Assembly: GCA_900317745.1 (NCBI GenBank)
Contig: ONHW01000003.1
Coordinates: 62,001-126,000, forward strand
DNA: 64,000 nt
DNA from: an uncultured Bacteroidales bacterium
GTDB lineage: Bacteria > Bacteroidota > Bacteroidia > Bacteroidales > Paludibacteraceae
Reading direction: 5' to 3'
Under the pieces are notes generated by a model. That model was not told the DNA's origin and ran no database searches. It saw only the letters and a program-made list of their open reading frames with translations. The stretch's first letter is position 1, and each line of letters opens with the position of its first letter. A program made the translations under genes and the position numbers. Positions 34,058 to 42,632 of this stretch are shown here, in pieces.

Positions 34058-35097
34058 AAGTATGGATAGATATATGCCATACGCCACAGTTTAATTTCTT
34101 TAAACCGCTCATAGAAAAATTAGCTTCTATAGGGCATGAGGTGTATGTGACAGTTCTTGATCGGGGAAAGACTCCGAGGATTGTTCGTGTAGAGTTGGCG
34201 GGATTGGAACGTGTCAAAGTGGAAGTGATAGGTAAGCATCGTATGACCAAATGGTCCGCTATTTGGGATGCGAATGTTATTAGAATATGCAAATTGATTA
34301 AATGGGCAAGAGGAAAGAAAATAGACGCAGCGATATCAACAAATATATTCACTCCATTAGTTGGAAGATTGTTCGGAATGAGAAGTTATGCTTTTGGTGA
34401 TGATCCACAAGTATTTGATTTTTATCCTAAAGGTTGGTTAGCAACAAAGGCTCATATGTGTATATATGAATGGACGCTTCCGATGAAGAAACCTAATCAT
34501 ACAGAGGTGCTGAAATGTCTCAAGGAATGGGCGTATTTGAATCCAAGAACGTTTGTCCCAAACGAGAAAGTGTTGGAGAAATATGGTGTGAAGCCCAAAG
34601 AGTATATGTTCCTGCGGGAAGTGACGGTGGGGACAATCAACTACACAGGCCAGGCGAGTGGGGCGATACTGGGTATCAAAGATATGATTCCGGCAGGAAT
34701 GAAAGTGCTGTTCTCGCTTGAAGAGAAGAAACGGCGGAGTGAGTATCCGGCTGATTGGATTCTGCTGCAGGAGCCGATAGAGGATATACACAGCCTTATT
34801 TACTACTCAGCGGGACTGGTATCATCGGGGGACTCAATGGCACGTGAGGCTGCGCTATTAGGAGTGCCTTCCTACTATCTTGGCATCCGCTACTCCATGC
34901 CTGCAAATACTGCGGCTTCGAAGGTCGCTTCGCTCCAAAACGAGAAAACGATGCCGTTTGACAAGTGGATTACCTCTCTACCTACCAATCCGGCAGAATG
35001 TGCTAAAAAGCAAGATGCGCTGCGGAAACATATTGATAGTGAGTTTATCGATATCAACGCTTATATGCTAGAGTTGGTGGAAGGAGTTAAAGAGTGA
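34054..35097 (+). CDS. DUF354 family protein (glycosyltransferase-like)
   Basis: A 347-residue GT-B-like protein starting MKVWIDICHTPQFNFFKPLI, the typical DUF354 N-terminus (WIDxxHTPxxxFFKP). It has ISTNIFTPLVGRLFG and the C-terminal GLVSSGDSMAREAALLGVP loop. The family occurs in archaeal and bacterial surface-glycan loci and resembles MurG/WecB folds; its exact reaction is unknown. The ATG overlaps the stop of the PSD-like gene (ATGA), which argues against the longer frame from 34000. Confidence 0.85.
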   Translation: MKVWIDICHTPQFNFFKPLIEKLASIGHEVYVTVLDRGKTPRIVRVELAGLERVKVEVIGKHRMTKWSAIWDANVIRICKLIKWARGKKIDAAISTNIFTPLVGRLFGMRSYAFGDDPQVFDFYPKGWLATKAHMCIYEWTLPMKKPNHTEVLKCLKEWAYLNPRTFVPNEKVLEKYGVKPKEYMFLREVTVGTINYTGQASGAILGIKDMIPAGMKVLFSLEEKKRRSEYPADWILLQEPIEDIHSLIYYSAGLVSSGDSMAREAALLGVPSYYLGIRYSMPANTAASKVASLQNEKTMPFDKWITSLPTNPAECAKKQDALRKHIDSEFIDINAYMLELVEGVKE

Positions 35098-35101
35098 AGA
35101 A

Positions 35102-35191
35102 ATGATAAAATACCACTGCGTACTCAACGGTTGCTCAGCGTGGTGGGAAGAACAGAGCGACCATAAAACTATCGGTTATGGAATACAATAG
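35102..35191 (+). CDS. possible 29-codon peptide upstream of the RiPP precursor
   Basis: ATG 35102 to TAG 35189-35191 encodes MIKYHCVLNGCSAWWEEQSD plus nine more residues. It begins 4 bp after the DUF354 stop and its end overlaps the start of the precursor gene in another frame. It may be a coupling leader, a second peptide, or chance. Confidence 0.25.
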   Translation: MIKYHCVLNGCSAWWEEQSDHKTIGYGIQ

Positions 35192-35291
35192 ACCTACGAT
35201 TGTTGCGCAGAGCACAATGCAGATGGCTGATTGCAGAAAAGGTCCGTGTGGAAGGCCTTCATGCAGTAGTAAGCCATCAGGAACACATTGA
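35178..35291 (+). CDS. Cys-rich RiPP precursor peptide (37 residues)
   Basis: ATG 35178 to TGA 35289-35291. The leader-like half is MEYNRPTIVAQSTMQMAD. The core-like half starts at Cys19 and reads as five-residue units, CRKGP, CGRPS, CSSKP, then SGTH, giving three Cys at exact spacing C-x4-C-x4-C. It lies 57 bp before a radical-SAM/SPASM gene whose N-terminus looks like a precursor-binding RRE, with a terminator-like hairpin between them. That is the usual arrangement for a ribosomally made, thioether-bridged peptide (sactipeptide/ranthipeptide type). No export gene lies next to it. Confidence 0.75.
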   Translation: MEYNRPTIVAQSTMQMADCRKGPCGRPSCSSKPSGTH

Positions 35292-35304
35292 TGTTATCGC
35301 GTGG

Positions 35305-35339
35305 AATGCGGTAGCAAGAAAAGCTACCGCATTTGTTTT
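35305..35339 (+). terminator. attenuator between RiPP precursor and maturase
   Basis: Perfect 11-bp stem AATGCGGTAGC (35305-35315) and GCTACCGCATT (35323-35333), loop AAGAAAA, then TGTTTTG. A partial terminator here would let precursor RNA exceed maturase RNA. Confidence 0.8.
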
Positions 35340-35348
35340 GAATCAATT

Positions 35349-36791
35349 ATGTTTGTACGAAAACTACCATATATTATTTATCGAGCATATCCAACGAAGG
35401 GATATCTGACAGATAATCGCAATTTTGGTTACGATACTGCTGCGAAGAGTTGCTTGAAAGTGGGAGATTTATTGATTTCTCATGAAGGCAGTATTTTCTA
35501 TTCTCAGTTGGAGGATGAGTATAGAAGTGTAGATGAGATTGCAAAAAAGTTGACAACAATTTTCACGGGTGTCAGCTATGAGGTGCTACTCGAGGATGCT
35601 ACTGTGTTTTATGCAGAGTTAGCAAGAAAGGGATTTGTTGAGTGTGTAGAGAGTGTAGGTGCGAGGAAGTCATCAAATTACTTTTCGTATGATAATTACG
35701 AGCCTTGTATTATCGATGCGGAGATCAATGCTCCGGTTGAGTATAACGTGGTGTTTGAGGGAGAGTTTAGCCTAACCCGTGTTCATGTGGATATCTCCAG
35801 TCGATGCAATGAGAACTGTGCGCATTGCTATATTCCAGTTGAATACAAACGCGGCATGATGGATGAAGATATGTTCGATAGGGTGCTCAATCAATGTGTG
35901 GATATGAAAATTATTAATATCACATTGAGTGGTGGTGAACCGATGCTGAATCCACATTTGAAATCATTTCTAGCCAAATGTAGCGAGGCTAATTTGTCCA
36001 TAAATATACTATCTAATTTGACCTGCTTGTCTGATGATCTGTTAGATGTAATTGCTTCAAATCCATTGGTTTGCGTACAGACATCAGTGTATGCTATGGA
36101 CGCGGATTTGCACGACTCGATTACACAACATAAGGGGAGTTTTCAAAAGACAATAAGTGCCATCCATGAATTACATAAACGGAACGTTCCAATGCAGATT
36201 AATTGTCCGATTATGAAGCAAAATCTTCATTGTTATCGTGAGGTGTTGGAATTCGCAAAATCGTTGAATATAGAGGCGAGTTCGGATTACACATTATTCG
36301 GATGTTATGACTCATCAGGGATAAATCTTGGTTGCCGAATAACGAATGCTGATATTGAGAATATTTTGGATGCTGATTATACGAATGCGAATGTATATAA
36401 TGAAGCTATTCAGGTCATTAATCAGAAGAAAGTAGGCGATGACGAACCAATATGTACGGTGTGTAAATCATCGTTGTGCATTTCGAATACGGGAGATGTG
36501 TATCCATGTGAGGGGTGGCAACGAATGAAATTAGGTAATCTCAATACGATGACATTAAGGCAGATCTGGGAAGATTCTCCGTTGACAAGGCATTTGAGGG
36601 AACTGAAGTATCGGGATTTCAAGGAATGTAGTACATGTCAGGAAAGAAAGTATTGTACGACATGCTTGATTATGAACGCTAATGAGAATGACGGAGGAGA
36701 CTACATGCGAGTGAATCCGTACATGTGCGAATTGGCAAGGATAAAACGTTGTGTAATAGAGGGAAAGATGGGGGAAATAGCGCGATATTGA
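35349..36791 (+). CDS. radical SAM/SPASM peptide maturase with N-terminal RRE (PqqD-like) domain
   Basis: A 480-residue protein from ATG 35349. Residues about 27-101 (VGDLLISHEGSIFYSQ through EIAKKLTTIF to ELARKGFVE) follow the PqqD/RRE winged-helix pattern that binds RiPP leaders. The radical SAM motif is C153-x3-C157-x2-C160 (SSRCNENCAHCY), followed by LSGGEPMLNP. The SPASM region has CTVCKSSLC, VYPCEGW, CSTCQERKYCTTC and a final YMCEL, enough Cys for two auxiliary clusters. It probably forms thioether links on the 37-residue peptide encoded just upstream. Confidence 0.88.
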   Translation: MFVRKLPYIIYRAYPTKGYLTDNRNFGYDTAAKSCLKVGDLLISHEGSIFYSQLEDEYRSVDEIAKKLTTIFTGVSYEVLLEDATVFYAELARKGFVECVESVGARKSSNYFSYDNYEPCIIDAEINAPVEYNVVFEGEFSLTRVHVDISSRCNENCAHCYIPVEYKRGMMDEDMFDRVLNQCVDMKIINITLSGGEPMLNPHLKSFLAKCSEANLSINILSNLTCLSDDLLDVIASNPLVCVQTSVYAMDADLHDSITQHKGSFQKTISAIHELHKRNVPMQINCPIMKQNLHCYREVLEFAKSLNIEASSDYTLFGCYDSSGINLGCRITNADIENILDADYTNANVYNEAIQVINQKKVGDDEPICTVCKSSLCISNTGDVYPCEGWQRMKLGNLNTMTLRQIWEDSPLTRHLRELKYRDFKECSTCQERKYCTTCLIMNANENDGGDYMRVNPYMCELARIKRCVIEGKMGEIARY

Positions 36792-36922
36792 TTACAAAAT
36801 TAAAATATTTTGCAAAATTTGGCATATACATTTCTTAGCCCCTACTAGGCACGATTATTTTGATAAATTTATGCGTTTAAAGTGACAAAAACGAGAAATT
36901 TAATAAATTTATTATTAAAATC

Positions 36923-36953
36923 TTGTATATGTCATTTTTTTTTTGTAATTTTG
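36923..36953 (+). promoter_or_regulatory. promoter of the five-gene defence operon
   Basis: TTG at 36923-36925, 20 nt spacing, TAATTTTG at 36946-36953, with the shared spacer TATATGTCATTTTTTTTTTG. The 36792-36922 stretch before it is AT-rich and holds no gene. Confidence 0.7.
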
Positions 36954-37009
36954 TGCGCTAAATTATATTATAAGATACCCATTAAGGGCGTAAAAAAATA
37001 TAAAAAGAG

Positions 37010-38377
37010 ATGATACAACTGAAGAAACTGCAATTGTCTAATTTTAAGTGTTTCGATGAAACGCCGAAAATTGAGTTTGGAAAGATTACACTGCTATTAG
37101 GTGCTAATAGTGCCGGTAAGAGTTCGTTGATGTACTCGATGCTGTGTGTATTTCAGTCGATACCGTCGTTGATGCGTCTATCTCTAAACAGCGACTATGT
37201 CAATTTGGGAAATTATGAAGAAGTAGTCTATGGGCATGATAAGAGTCGAGTGATGCGCATTAACTTTACGCTATCAAATGACGGTGTAGATTATACATAT
37301 AAGACAGCATGGCATTGCGATGAGCAATCTAATCAACCGATACTGGTGATGCTATCGTGTGAGTCGGATCACTACAAATATACAATTCATGAGGAATTGT
37401 ATGGTGGAAGGCACTATCTATTAGATCTTAAGTATGATTACAACAAGAGCCAGGCAGCTGCAGAAAATCATGATCAAACGCTCAAAGCGCTTCAAGATTT
37501 TGTCCTTTCCGGCAAAATTCAGTATGCAAATCCGGCAGAGTATAGTAAGCAGTTAACAGCATGGTTTTCTCCTATCGATGAACAAAATATCTTGATAGAT
37601 ATCAATGCTAGGACGGAGATGATGATAAAAAATAATGCCCATGCATCAACGGTATTCAACTTGGTATCTAATGATTCTGCGCATATTATTTCGGAGTATG
37701 TGGATAATATGAATTTCATCAGTTCGTATCGAATGCCAGCAGAACGAATGTATCCTGAGACGACAGTTGCAAACGGAAAAGTTAAGCCATCCGGCAATGG
37801 TTTTGTTGCAGAATTGCTGAAATGGGGTACGGAGGATGCACCGCGGTATAATGCTTTGGTAGAATCGTTGCGAAATCTCGGAATGTTGTATGCAGTGGAA
37901 TCGGCAAGAAGGGATGAGGGCAACTTTGTGGTAAAGGTGCAAGTGAATCAAGATGGACCTAAAGCGAACTTATATGATGTTGGATTCGGTGTGTCACAAT
38001 TGTTGCCGGTAATCGTTGGTGATTTTGAATTGGAAGATGAATCGACCCTTTTTGCAGCACAACCTGAGATTCACTTACATCCGAGCATACAAGCTAATTT
38101 AGGTGACTATTTCTCCACGCAAGTTCTATCTGCGCATAAGAACTATGTGATAGAGACTCACAGCGAGTGCTTGATAAATAGACTTCGTTTGAAGATCGTT
38201 AAAGGTGAACTTCGGATGGAAGATGTGCGTGTATACTATATGAATCAGGAGAATAAAAAATCGGTTGTTCACGAAATTCAGTTTATGAAGGATGGACGCA
38301 TTTTGGGTGCCCCAAAAGATTTCTTTGAGACGTATATGGTGGATGTGATGAATATAGCAATGGAGGCTACAAGATGA
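37010..38377 (+). CDS. AAA15/DUF3696-type ABC ATPase, defence-associated
   Basis: A 455-residue SMC/OLD-like ATPase. It has MIQLKKLQLSNFKCF at the start, Walker A GANSAGKSS (31-39), signature GFGVSQLLP (about 325), Walker B region EIHLHPS (about 350) and the H-loop ETHSE (about 383). DUF3696/AAA15 ATPases act as sensors in several phage-defence systems, paired with a nuclease or toxin (for example PARIS AriA). Here the partner gene overlaps by 4 nt and encodes a PIN-like protein. It is first in an operon that ends with Kiwa genes. Confidence 0.85.
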   Translation: MIQLKKLQLSNFKCFDETPKIEFGKITLLLGANSAGKSSLMYSMLCVFQSIPSLMRLSLNSDYVNLGNYEEVVYGHDKSRVMRINFTLSNDGVDYTYKTAWHCDEQSNQPILVMLSCESDHYKYTIHEELYGGRHYLLDLKYDYNKSQAAAENHDQTLKALQDFVLSGKIQYANPAEYSKQLTAWFSPIDEQNILIDINARTEMMIKNNAHASTVFNLVSNDSAHIISEYVDNMNFISSYRMPAERMYPETTVANGKVKPSGNGFVAELLKWGTEDAPRYNALVESLRNLGMLYAVESARRDEGNFVVKVQVNQDGPKANLYDVGFGVSQLLPVIVGDFELEDESTLFAAQPEIHLHPSIQANLGDYFSTQVLSAHKNYVIETHSECLINRLRLKIVKGELRMEDVRVYYMNQENKKSVVHEIQFMKDGRILGAPKDFFETYMVDVMNIAMEATR

Positions 38378-38859
38378 AACGGGATATATTCATAGATGCC
38401 AATATAGCAAGCAACTTTGCCAATCCTGCAGATCCGAACTATAAGGAACTGATTGCTTGGTTAAACGACAATCACGATATCCCAGATGGGCAAGAAGATG
38501 ATAGGGCGTATCTGGTGGTATCTAACAAATTGATGGGTGAATATTGCCGATCATTTCGAGATTCATTTCTTACTAATGCGATGCCGATGATCGTAAATCG
38601 ATTGACTATAGATGGGCGATTAGTAAACATCTCCAATACTGAAATTAGAAAATTTAAAACCGCAGAGTTTGTGCCACGTGTCGTACATCACATGCAATCT
38701 AATGCTGAGGATAGGGAACATATTCCTGTCGTATTGCTATCGGAGCGAAAATTTGCATTAACCAATGATGGGGATTTTGCACATGACTTGGGATTATTTC
38801 CGCGTTACGGTGCTATGGTGTCTAACCGACCAGAACAGATTCCATATCAGGAAGGGTAA
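38374..38859 (+). CDS. PIN-like protein, probable effector of the AAA15 ATPase
   Basis: A 161-residue protein. Acidic positions follow a PIN-like order: IFIDANIASNFANP (Asp8), GEYCRSFRD (Glu), EDREHIPVV, and ALTNDGDFAHDL (Asp pair near the end). PIN folds cleave RNA. The ATGA overlap with the ATPase gene implies coupled synthesis, as for sensor-effector pairs. The family is divergent and the assignment is inferred from motif order and position. Confidence 0.65.
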   Translation: MKRDIFIDANIASNFANPADPNYKELIAWLNDNHDIPDGQEDDRAYLVVSNKLMGEYCRSFRDSFLTNAMPMIVNRLTIDGRLVNISNTEIRKFKTAEFVPRVVHHMQSNAEDREHIPVVLLSERKFALTNDGDFAHDLGLFPRYGAMVSNRPEQIPYQEG

Positions 38860-38890
38860 TTGAGTGGGATGTGATAAGGTTTTAAAACGC

Positions 38891-40948
38891 ATGGAAACAA
38901 TGACTATAAATTTAGATTCGGATTTAAGGGGACGGTTGCGTAATACCAGTTTGCCAATTAGCAAAAGTATGTTCCCTGTATTTGAAGCAGTGGTTAATTC
39001 TATATTATCCATTGATGATCGTATTACAAAGAATGGTGACATATCAAAAGAAGATAGCTATATAGATGTCTTTGTGAAAAGGATTCCTCAGACATCATTG
39101 GTGGAAGGGAAGAAGCAGCCTATATTGAACGTAACAATCGAAGATAACGGTATAGGTTTTAACGAAGATAATTATCATTCGTTTCTTACGATGGATTCTC
39201 AATTTAGAGTGGATAGGGGATGTAAAGGTATCGGACGTTTGATTTGGCTAAAGGAATTTGAAAGTGCTTCTATCGAAAGTGTCTTTAGCGAGAAAGGAAA
39301 AATATTAGAGAGAAAATTCCGCTTTAATGAGAATGGAGTTGAAATAGAGGAGGAGCATGAGATCGCACAGGATTCGCGAATCATTACTAGAGTAACATTG
39401 AATACCGTACGAAAAGAATTTCAAGAAGAACTTGGAAAGAAGACGGCAAAGAGCATGGCAAAGGCCTTATTGGAGCATTGTTTATGGTTCTTTTTACGTA
39501 CTGGTGGGGCACCGCGAATTCGTATTATTGATGGCGATGATGTTGAATGTTTGGATGATTTATATGAGTATTATCTGTCAAAACAGGAATCTTCAACTTT
39601 TGAAATAAACGGAAAGGAGTTTCAAGTATTGCACGTATGGTCAGGAATACAAGAGACGGCAAGAAAAGCTTCTTATTGTGCAAATGAGCGAGTTGTGACA
39701 GAAGAGAAAATCACAGCGGTGGCAGGATTAAATGATAATCAGTTGAGATATGGCGATGAGACATTATATTATGCATGCTATGTTACATCGGATTATTTCG
39801 ACGAACATGTAACTGCTAACCGTACATCATTTGAGATACCAGAAGAACCGAAAAAGGATCAACAGGATGTATTTGAAGATACAATCTATTTCAGTACAAT
39901 ACGCGAGAAACTGCTAGAAAAGGTTCGGGAATATCTAAAACCATATCTTCGCGAGAATCTTAATGAGGGACGTAGGAAGGTTCAGCAATTCATTGAACAA
40001 AAGGCTCCCTATTATCGTCCATTGTTGACAAGTATGGAAGATGAGGAGATAACCATCAGTCCAAATTCAACAGAAAAGTCGATTGAACTGATGCTGCATG
40101 ATGCACTGGTAAAGAAAGAACACAAATTATTGGAAGAAGGACATGATATAATGATCGTTCGCGAAGGAGAAACAGAAGAAGAATATAGAGAAAGAACCAG
40201 TAAATTCTTTTCGGATGCAACATCATTAAAAGAAACTACATTGGCGCATTATGTGGTTAATCGAAAAATCTTTATTGAGATTTTAAAACGCGCAGTTAGA
40301 AGAGGCGACGATGGTAAATATGCAAAAGAAGAGGATATTCATAATATCGTTATGCCAATGCGTGTTGAAAGCGATGATTTGAAATTCCTAGAGAACAACC
40401 TATGGATTGTGGATGAAAGGTTAGCATTTCATACCTATCTTGCATCAGATAAGTATATCAAATCTATGTCTATAACGGATTCCGATTCATCACGTCGTCC
40501 GGATGTGTTGATAGAGAATTTTATATATGATAATCCGATGTTCGTCGCAACGTCAGACAAAATGCCATATACTTCACTTCGCATTGTTGAGTTTAAAAGA
40601 CCAATGCGTGATGACTATTCTAACAAAGAAGGAAAAGATCCCATTAAGCAATGTATTGATTATGTAAAAGATATTCGTAAGGGTAATCAACTGACAAAAG
40701 ATGGAAGACCATTGAAGGGTCCAAATGATATGGTCGCATATTGCTATATTATATGTGATTTGGTGGAATCAATGAAAGAATTGTGTGATTATTACCAGTT
40801 CTGGCCAACATACGATGAGTTAGGATATATAGGCTTCCATAAAACATATAAGATTTATTTCGAGGTAATATCCTATGATCAATTACTCAATGCCGCAGAA
40901 GAACGCAATTCGGCATTGTTTGAGAAGTTGGGATTACCACATAATTAA
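38891..40948 (+). CDS. GHKL-ATPase fused to a C-terminal PD-(D/E)XK-like nuclease domain
   Basis: About 685 residues from ATG 38891 (a GTG at 38864 would add nine). The N-terminus is a Hsp90/MORC-type GHKL ATPase: VFEAVVNSIL (N box), VTIEDNGIGFNE (G1) and RGCKGIGRLIWLKEFE (G2). A long helical middle includes EYLKPYLRENLNEGRRKVQ. The C-terminal 150 residues contain SRRPDVLIENFIYDNP and LRIVEFKRPMRDDYS, matching the D...E-x-K order of a PD-(D/E)XK nuclease. Such two-domain proteins are found in defence islands. It stands between the ATPase/PIN pair and Kiwa. Confidence 0.8.
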   Translation: METMTINLDSDLRGRLRNTSLPISKSMFPVFEAVVNSILSIDDRITKNGDISKEDSYIDVFVKRIPQTSLVEGKKQPILNVTIEDNGIGFNEDNYHSFLTMDSQFRVDRGCKGIGRLIWLKEFESASIESVFSEKGKILERKFRFNENGVEIEEEHEIAQDSRIITRVTLNTVRKEFQEELGKKTAKSMAKALLEHCLWFFLRTGGAPRIRIIDGDDVECLDDLYEYYLSKQESSTFEINGKEFQVLHVWSGIQETARKASYCANERVVTEEKITAVAGLNDNQLRYGDETLYYACYVTSDYFDEHVTANRTSFEIPEEPKKDQQDVFEDTIYFSTIREKLLEKVREYLKPYLRENLNEGRRKVQQFIEQKAPYYRPLLTSMEDEEITISPNSTEKSIELMLHDALVKKEHKLLEEGHDIMIVREGETEEEYRERTSKFFSDATSLKETTLAHYVVNRKIFIEILKRAVRRGDDGKYAKEEDIHNIVMPMRVESDDLKFLENNLWIVDERLAFHTYLASDKYIKSMSITDSDSSRRPDVLIENFIYDNPMFVATSDKMPYTSLRIVEFKRPMRDDYSNKEGKDPIKQCIDYVKDIRKGNQLTKDGRPLKGPNDMVAYCYIICDLVESMKELCDYYQFWPTYDELGYIGFHKTYKIYFEVISYDQLLNAAEERNSALFEKLGLPHN

Positions 40949-40977
40949 TAATTAAGGGTATCGTTAATAAAGAATAT

Positions 40978-41571
40978 ATGAATAAGATAAGTTTGTGTGT
41001 GATGTCGATGGAACTAATTTTCATATTAGTTTTCATCGAGGCGATAGATTTTCCAGTCTATTTTGGATCGGATTGGGAGTTTGTCGGTTGGAAGAATATG
41101 CTGGGATATTTGTGTGAGTTGAGAAATATAATTGCCATATTGTGCGTTGCCGGAGTGATGTGGAGCGAGGTAGCATATGGATTATTTAAGTACCAGCTAA
41201 AAGGAACGCCTAATTCAATTCCGGATACACTAAAAAATGTAGATAATAAGGACGTGGAATATTTATCGTTGTTGCTGACTATTATCACGATAGTATGTTT
41301 TGATTTTTGCAATTTGAGAGATATCATAATATATGTCATAGTGTTTGTTTTGTATTGGATAATAACGATACATACTGAGCTATATGCCACAAATCCGTTG
41401 CTGCGAATCAGGGGGATGCATTTGTATACGGCAACGGCAGATAAAATAGGCGAGGGTACAATGTTCTTATCATACGAAAACATAAAACCCGGACAGATTG
41501 TTAATCGGCAATATAAGAAGATCTCAAAACATGTGTATGTGTTGTATACACCCCAAGAAAAAATGAAATAA
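40978..41571 (+). CDS. kwaA: KwaA-like membrane protein (Kiwa defence)
   Basis: A 197-residue protein with four hydrophobic segments (about residues 5-25, 45-65, 95-112 and 116-133). A soluble tail begins after YATNPLLRIRGMHLYTA and ends KHVYVLYTPQEK. Size, four-helix topology and the immediately following DUF4868 gene match KwaA, the membrane sensor of the two-gene Kiwa anti-phage system. It starts 29 bp after the GHKL-nuclease gene. Confidence 0.78.
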   Translation: MNKISLCVMSMELIFILVFIEAIDFPVYFGSDWEFVGWKNMLGYLCELRNIIAILCVAGVMWSEVAYGLFKYQLKGTPNSIPDTLKNVDNKDVEYLSLLLTIITIVCFDFCNLRDIIIYVIVFVLYWIITIHTELYATNPLLRIRGMHLYTATADKIGEGTMFLSYENIKPGQIVNRQYKKISKHVYVLYTPQEKMK

Positions 41572-41581
41572 ATTATATGCT

Positions 41582-42559
41582 ATGAATAAACAGGAATTAT
41601 TAAATAAGTTAAATACCTTGCGCGCACTTGAAAATAGTGGGTTGGTTGCCTATTTTGTGCTGCAAAAACAAGGCACGTTTGTATTAAAACAAGCCAATGT
41701 TCGTCATTCTGCATTAGAGAATATTAAAGGTTCTATAGAAGAGAATATTGATCGGCTTATATTTCAGTTGGGAGACGAGGATTTTGTTGTGAAGAATTTA
41801 TCTAAAGCTGATGACAGGCAGAAAGCCATCTATCAATATGACTTGAATGAGCCTCCGGCACCGATGCGGATGATGAGTGAAGTGCATGCAAATCTCTTCA
41901 ATGACGACTATTTTACGGAAGAGAATGATCGTGTTTTCAACTTTAATACCGATAATTTTGGTGAGATAGATGGATATATAGTGAGTTATGGAGTTGCAGA
42001 TGAGAACATCATCATATATAGGAAGACGTATCCGGTAAACTTGATGAAGCAAGGCAGAAATGTATTTTTATTAAAAGATGATGAGCAGATTGATGTGTTG
42101 CACGATGATTTATTCAGAATAGACGGGAAAATTGACTTTTTCAAAATTGGGCAGGACTCGTTTATCCTGAATTTGTCAATCCTAGAGAAATATAATGATT
42201 TTAGAGAAATCGTTATCCGTTCAGCAACTAACTCCATTCAACAGATTGCCAATTTGGATTTGGTGGCAAATATGGACAAGTTGTTGGAGAGAGCAAATGT
42301 TGATATGTCGTTTGCTCGGAAATTGATAAAAGTGACAAGCAGTTCACCTGTATTGAATGTCGTTGCAAAAGAGGATATTATTGCTTTTGCTCGTAGACAT
42401 GCGTACTTGTCGCAGAAATTAAAAATTACTAATGATCATTTCGAATTAGAAAAGAAGACGTCGCAAAATATTTTTTTGCAACTTTTGGATGATGCATTCT
42501 TACACTCAGAGTTGTCGAGAAATGAGTACGTTTCGCCGGCAAAGGATAAATTAGGATAG
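41582..42559 (+). CDS. kwaB: KwaB-like protein, DUF4868 (Kiwa defence)
   Basis: A 325-residue soluble protein of DUF4868 type. It has LVAYFVLQKQGTFVLKQANV in the N-domain. A central beta-rich part (DGYIVSYGVADENIIIYRKT, NVFLLKDDEQIDVL, DFFKIGQDSFILNL) is followed by a helical C-terminus. KwaB binds DNA and is the effector of Kiwa, which blocks phage replication and transcription after KwaA senses injection. It lies 10 bp after kwaA and is the last gene of the operon; the nucleotide-sugar dehydrogenase follows 73 bp later. Confidence 0.82.
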   Translation: MNKQELLNKLNTLRALENSGLVAYFVLQKQGTFVLKQANVRHSALENIKGSIEENIDRLIFQLGDEDFVVKNLSKADDRQKAIYQYDLNEPPAPMRMMSEVHANLFNDDYFTEENDRVFNFNTDNFGEIDGYIVSYGVADENIIIYRKTYPVNLMKQGRNVFLLKDDEQIDVLHDDLFRIDGKIDFFKIGQDSFILNLSILEKYNDFREIVIRSATNSIQQIANLDLVANMDKLLERANVDMSFARKLIKVTSSSPVLNVVAKEDIIAFARRHAYLSQKLKITNDHFELEKKTSQNIFLQLLDDAFLHSELSRNEYVSPAKDKLG

Positions 42560-42632
42560 AGATATAATTGAATTGTATGAAGAGATAAGTCGGGTTAGAG
42601 AATATTCAACCATTGGATAGAGATAAGAGAAT

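Noticed and set aside
35301-35348. Earlier start for the radical SAM gene
   Set aside because: The codons lie in the attenuator hairpin; ATG 35349 directly precedes recognisable protein sequence.
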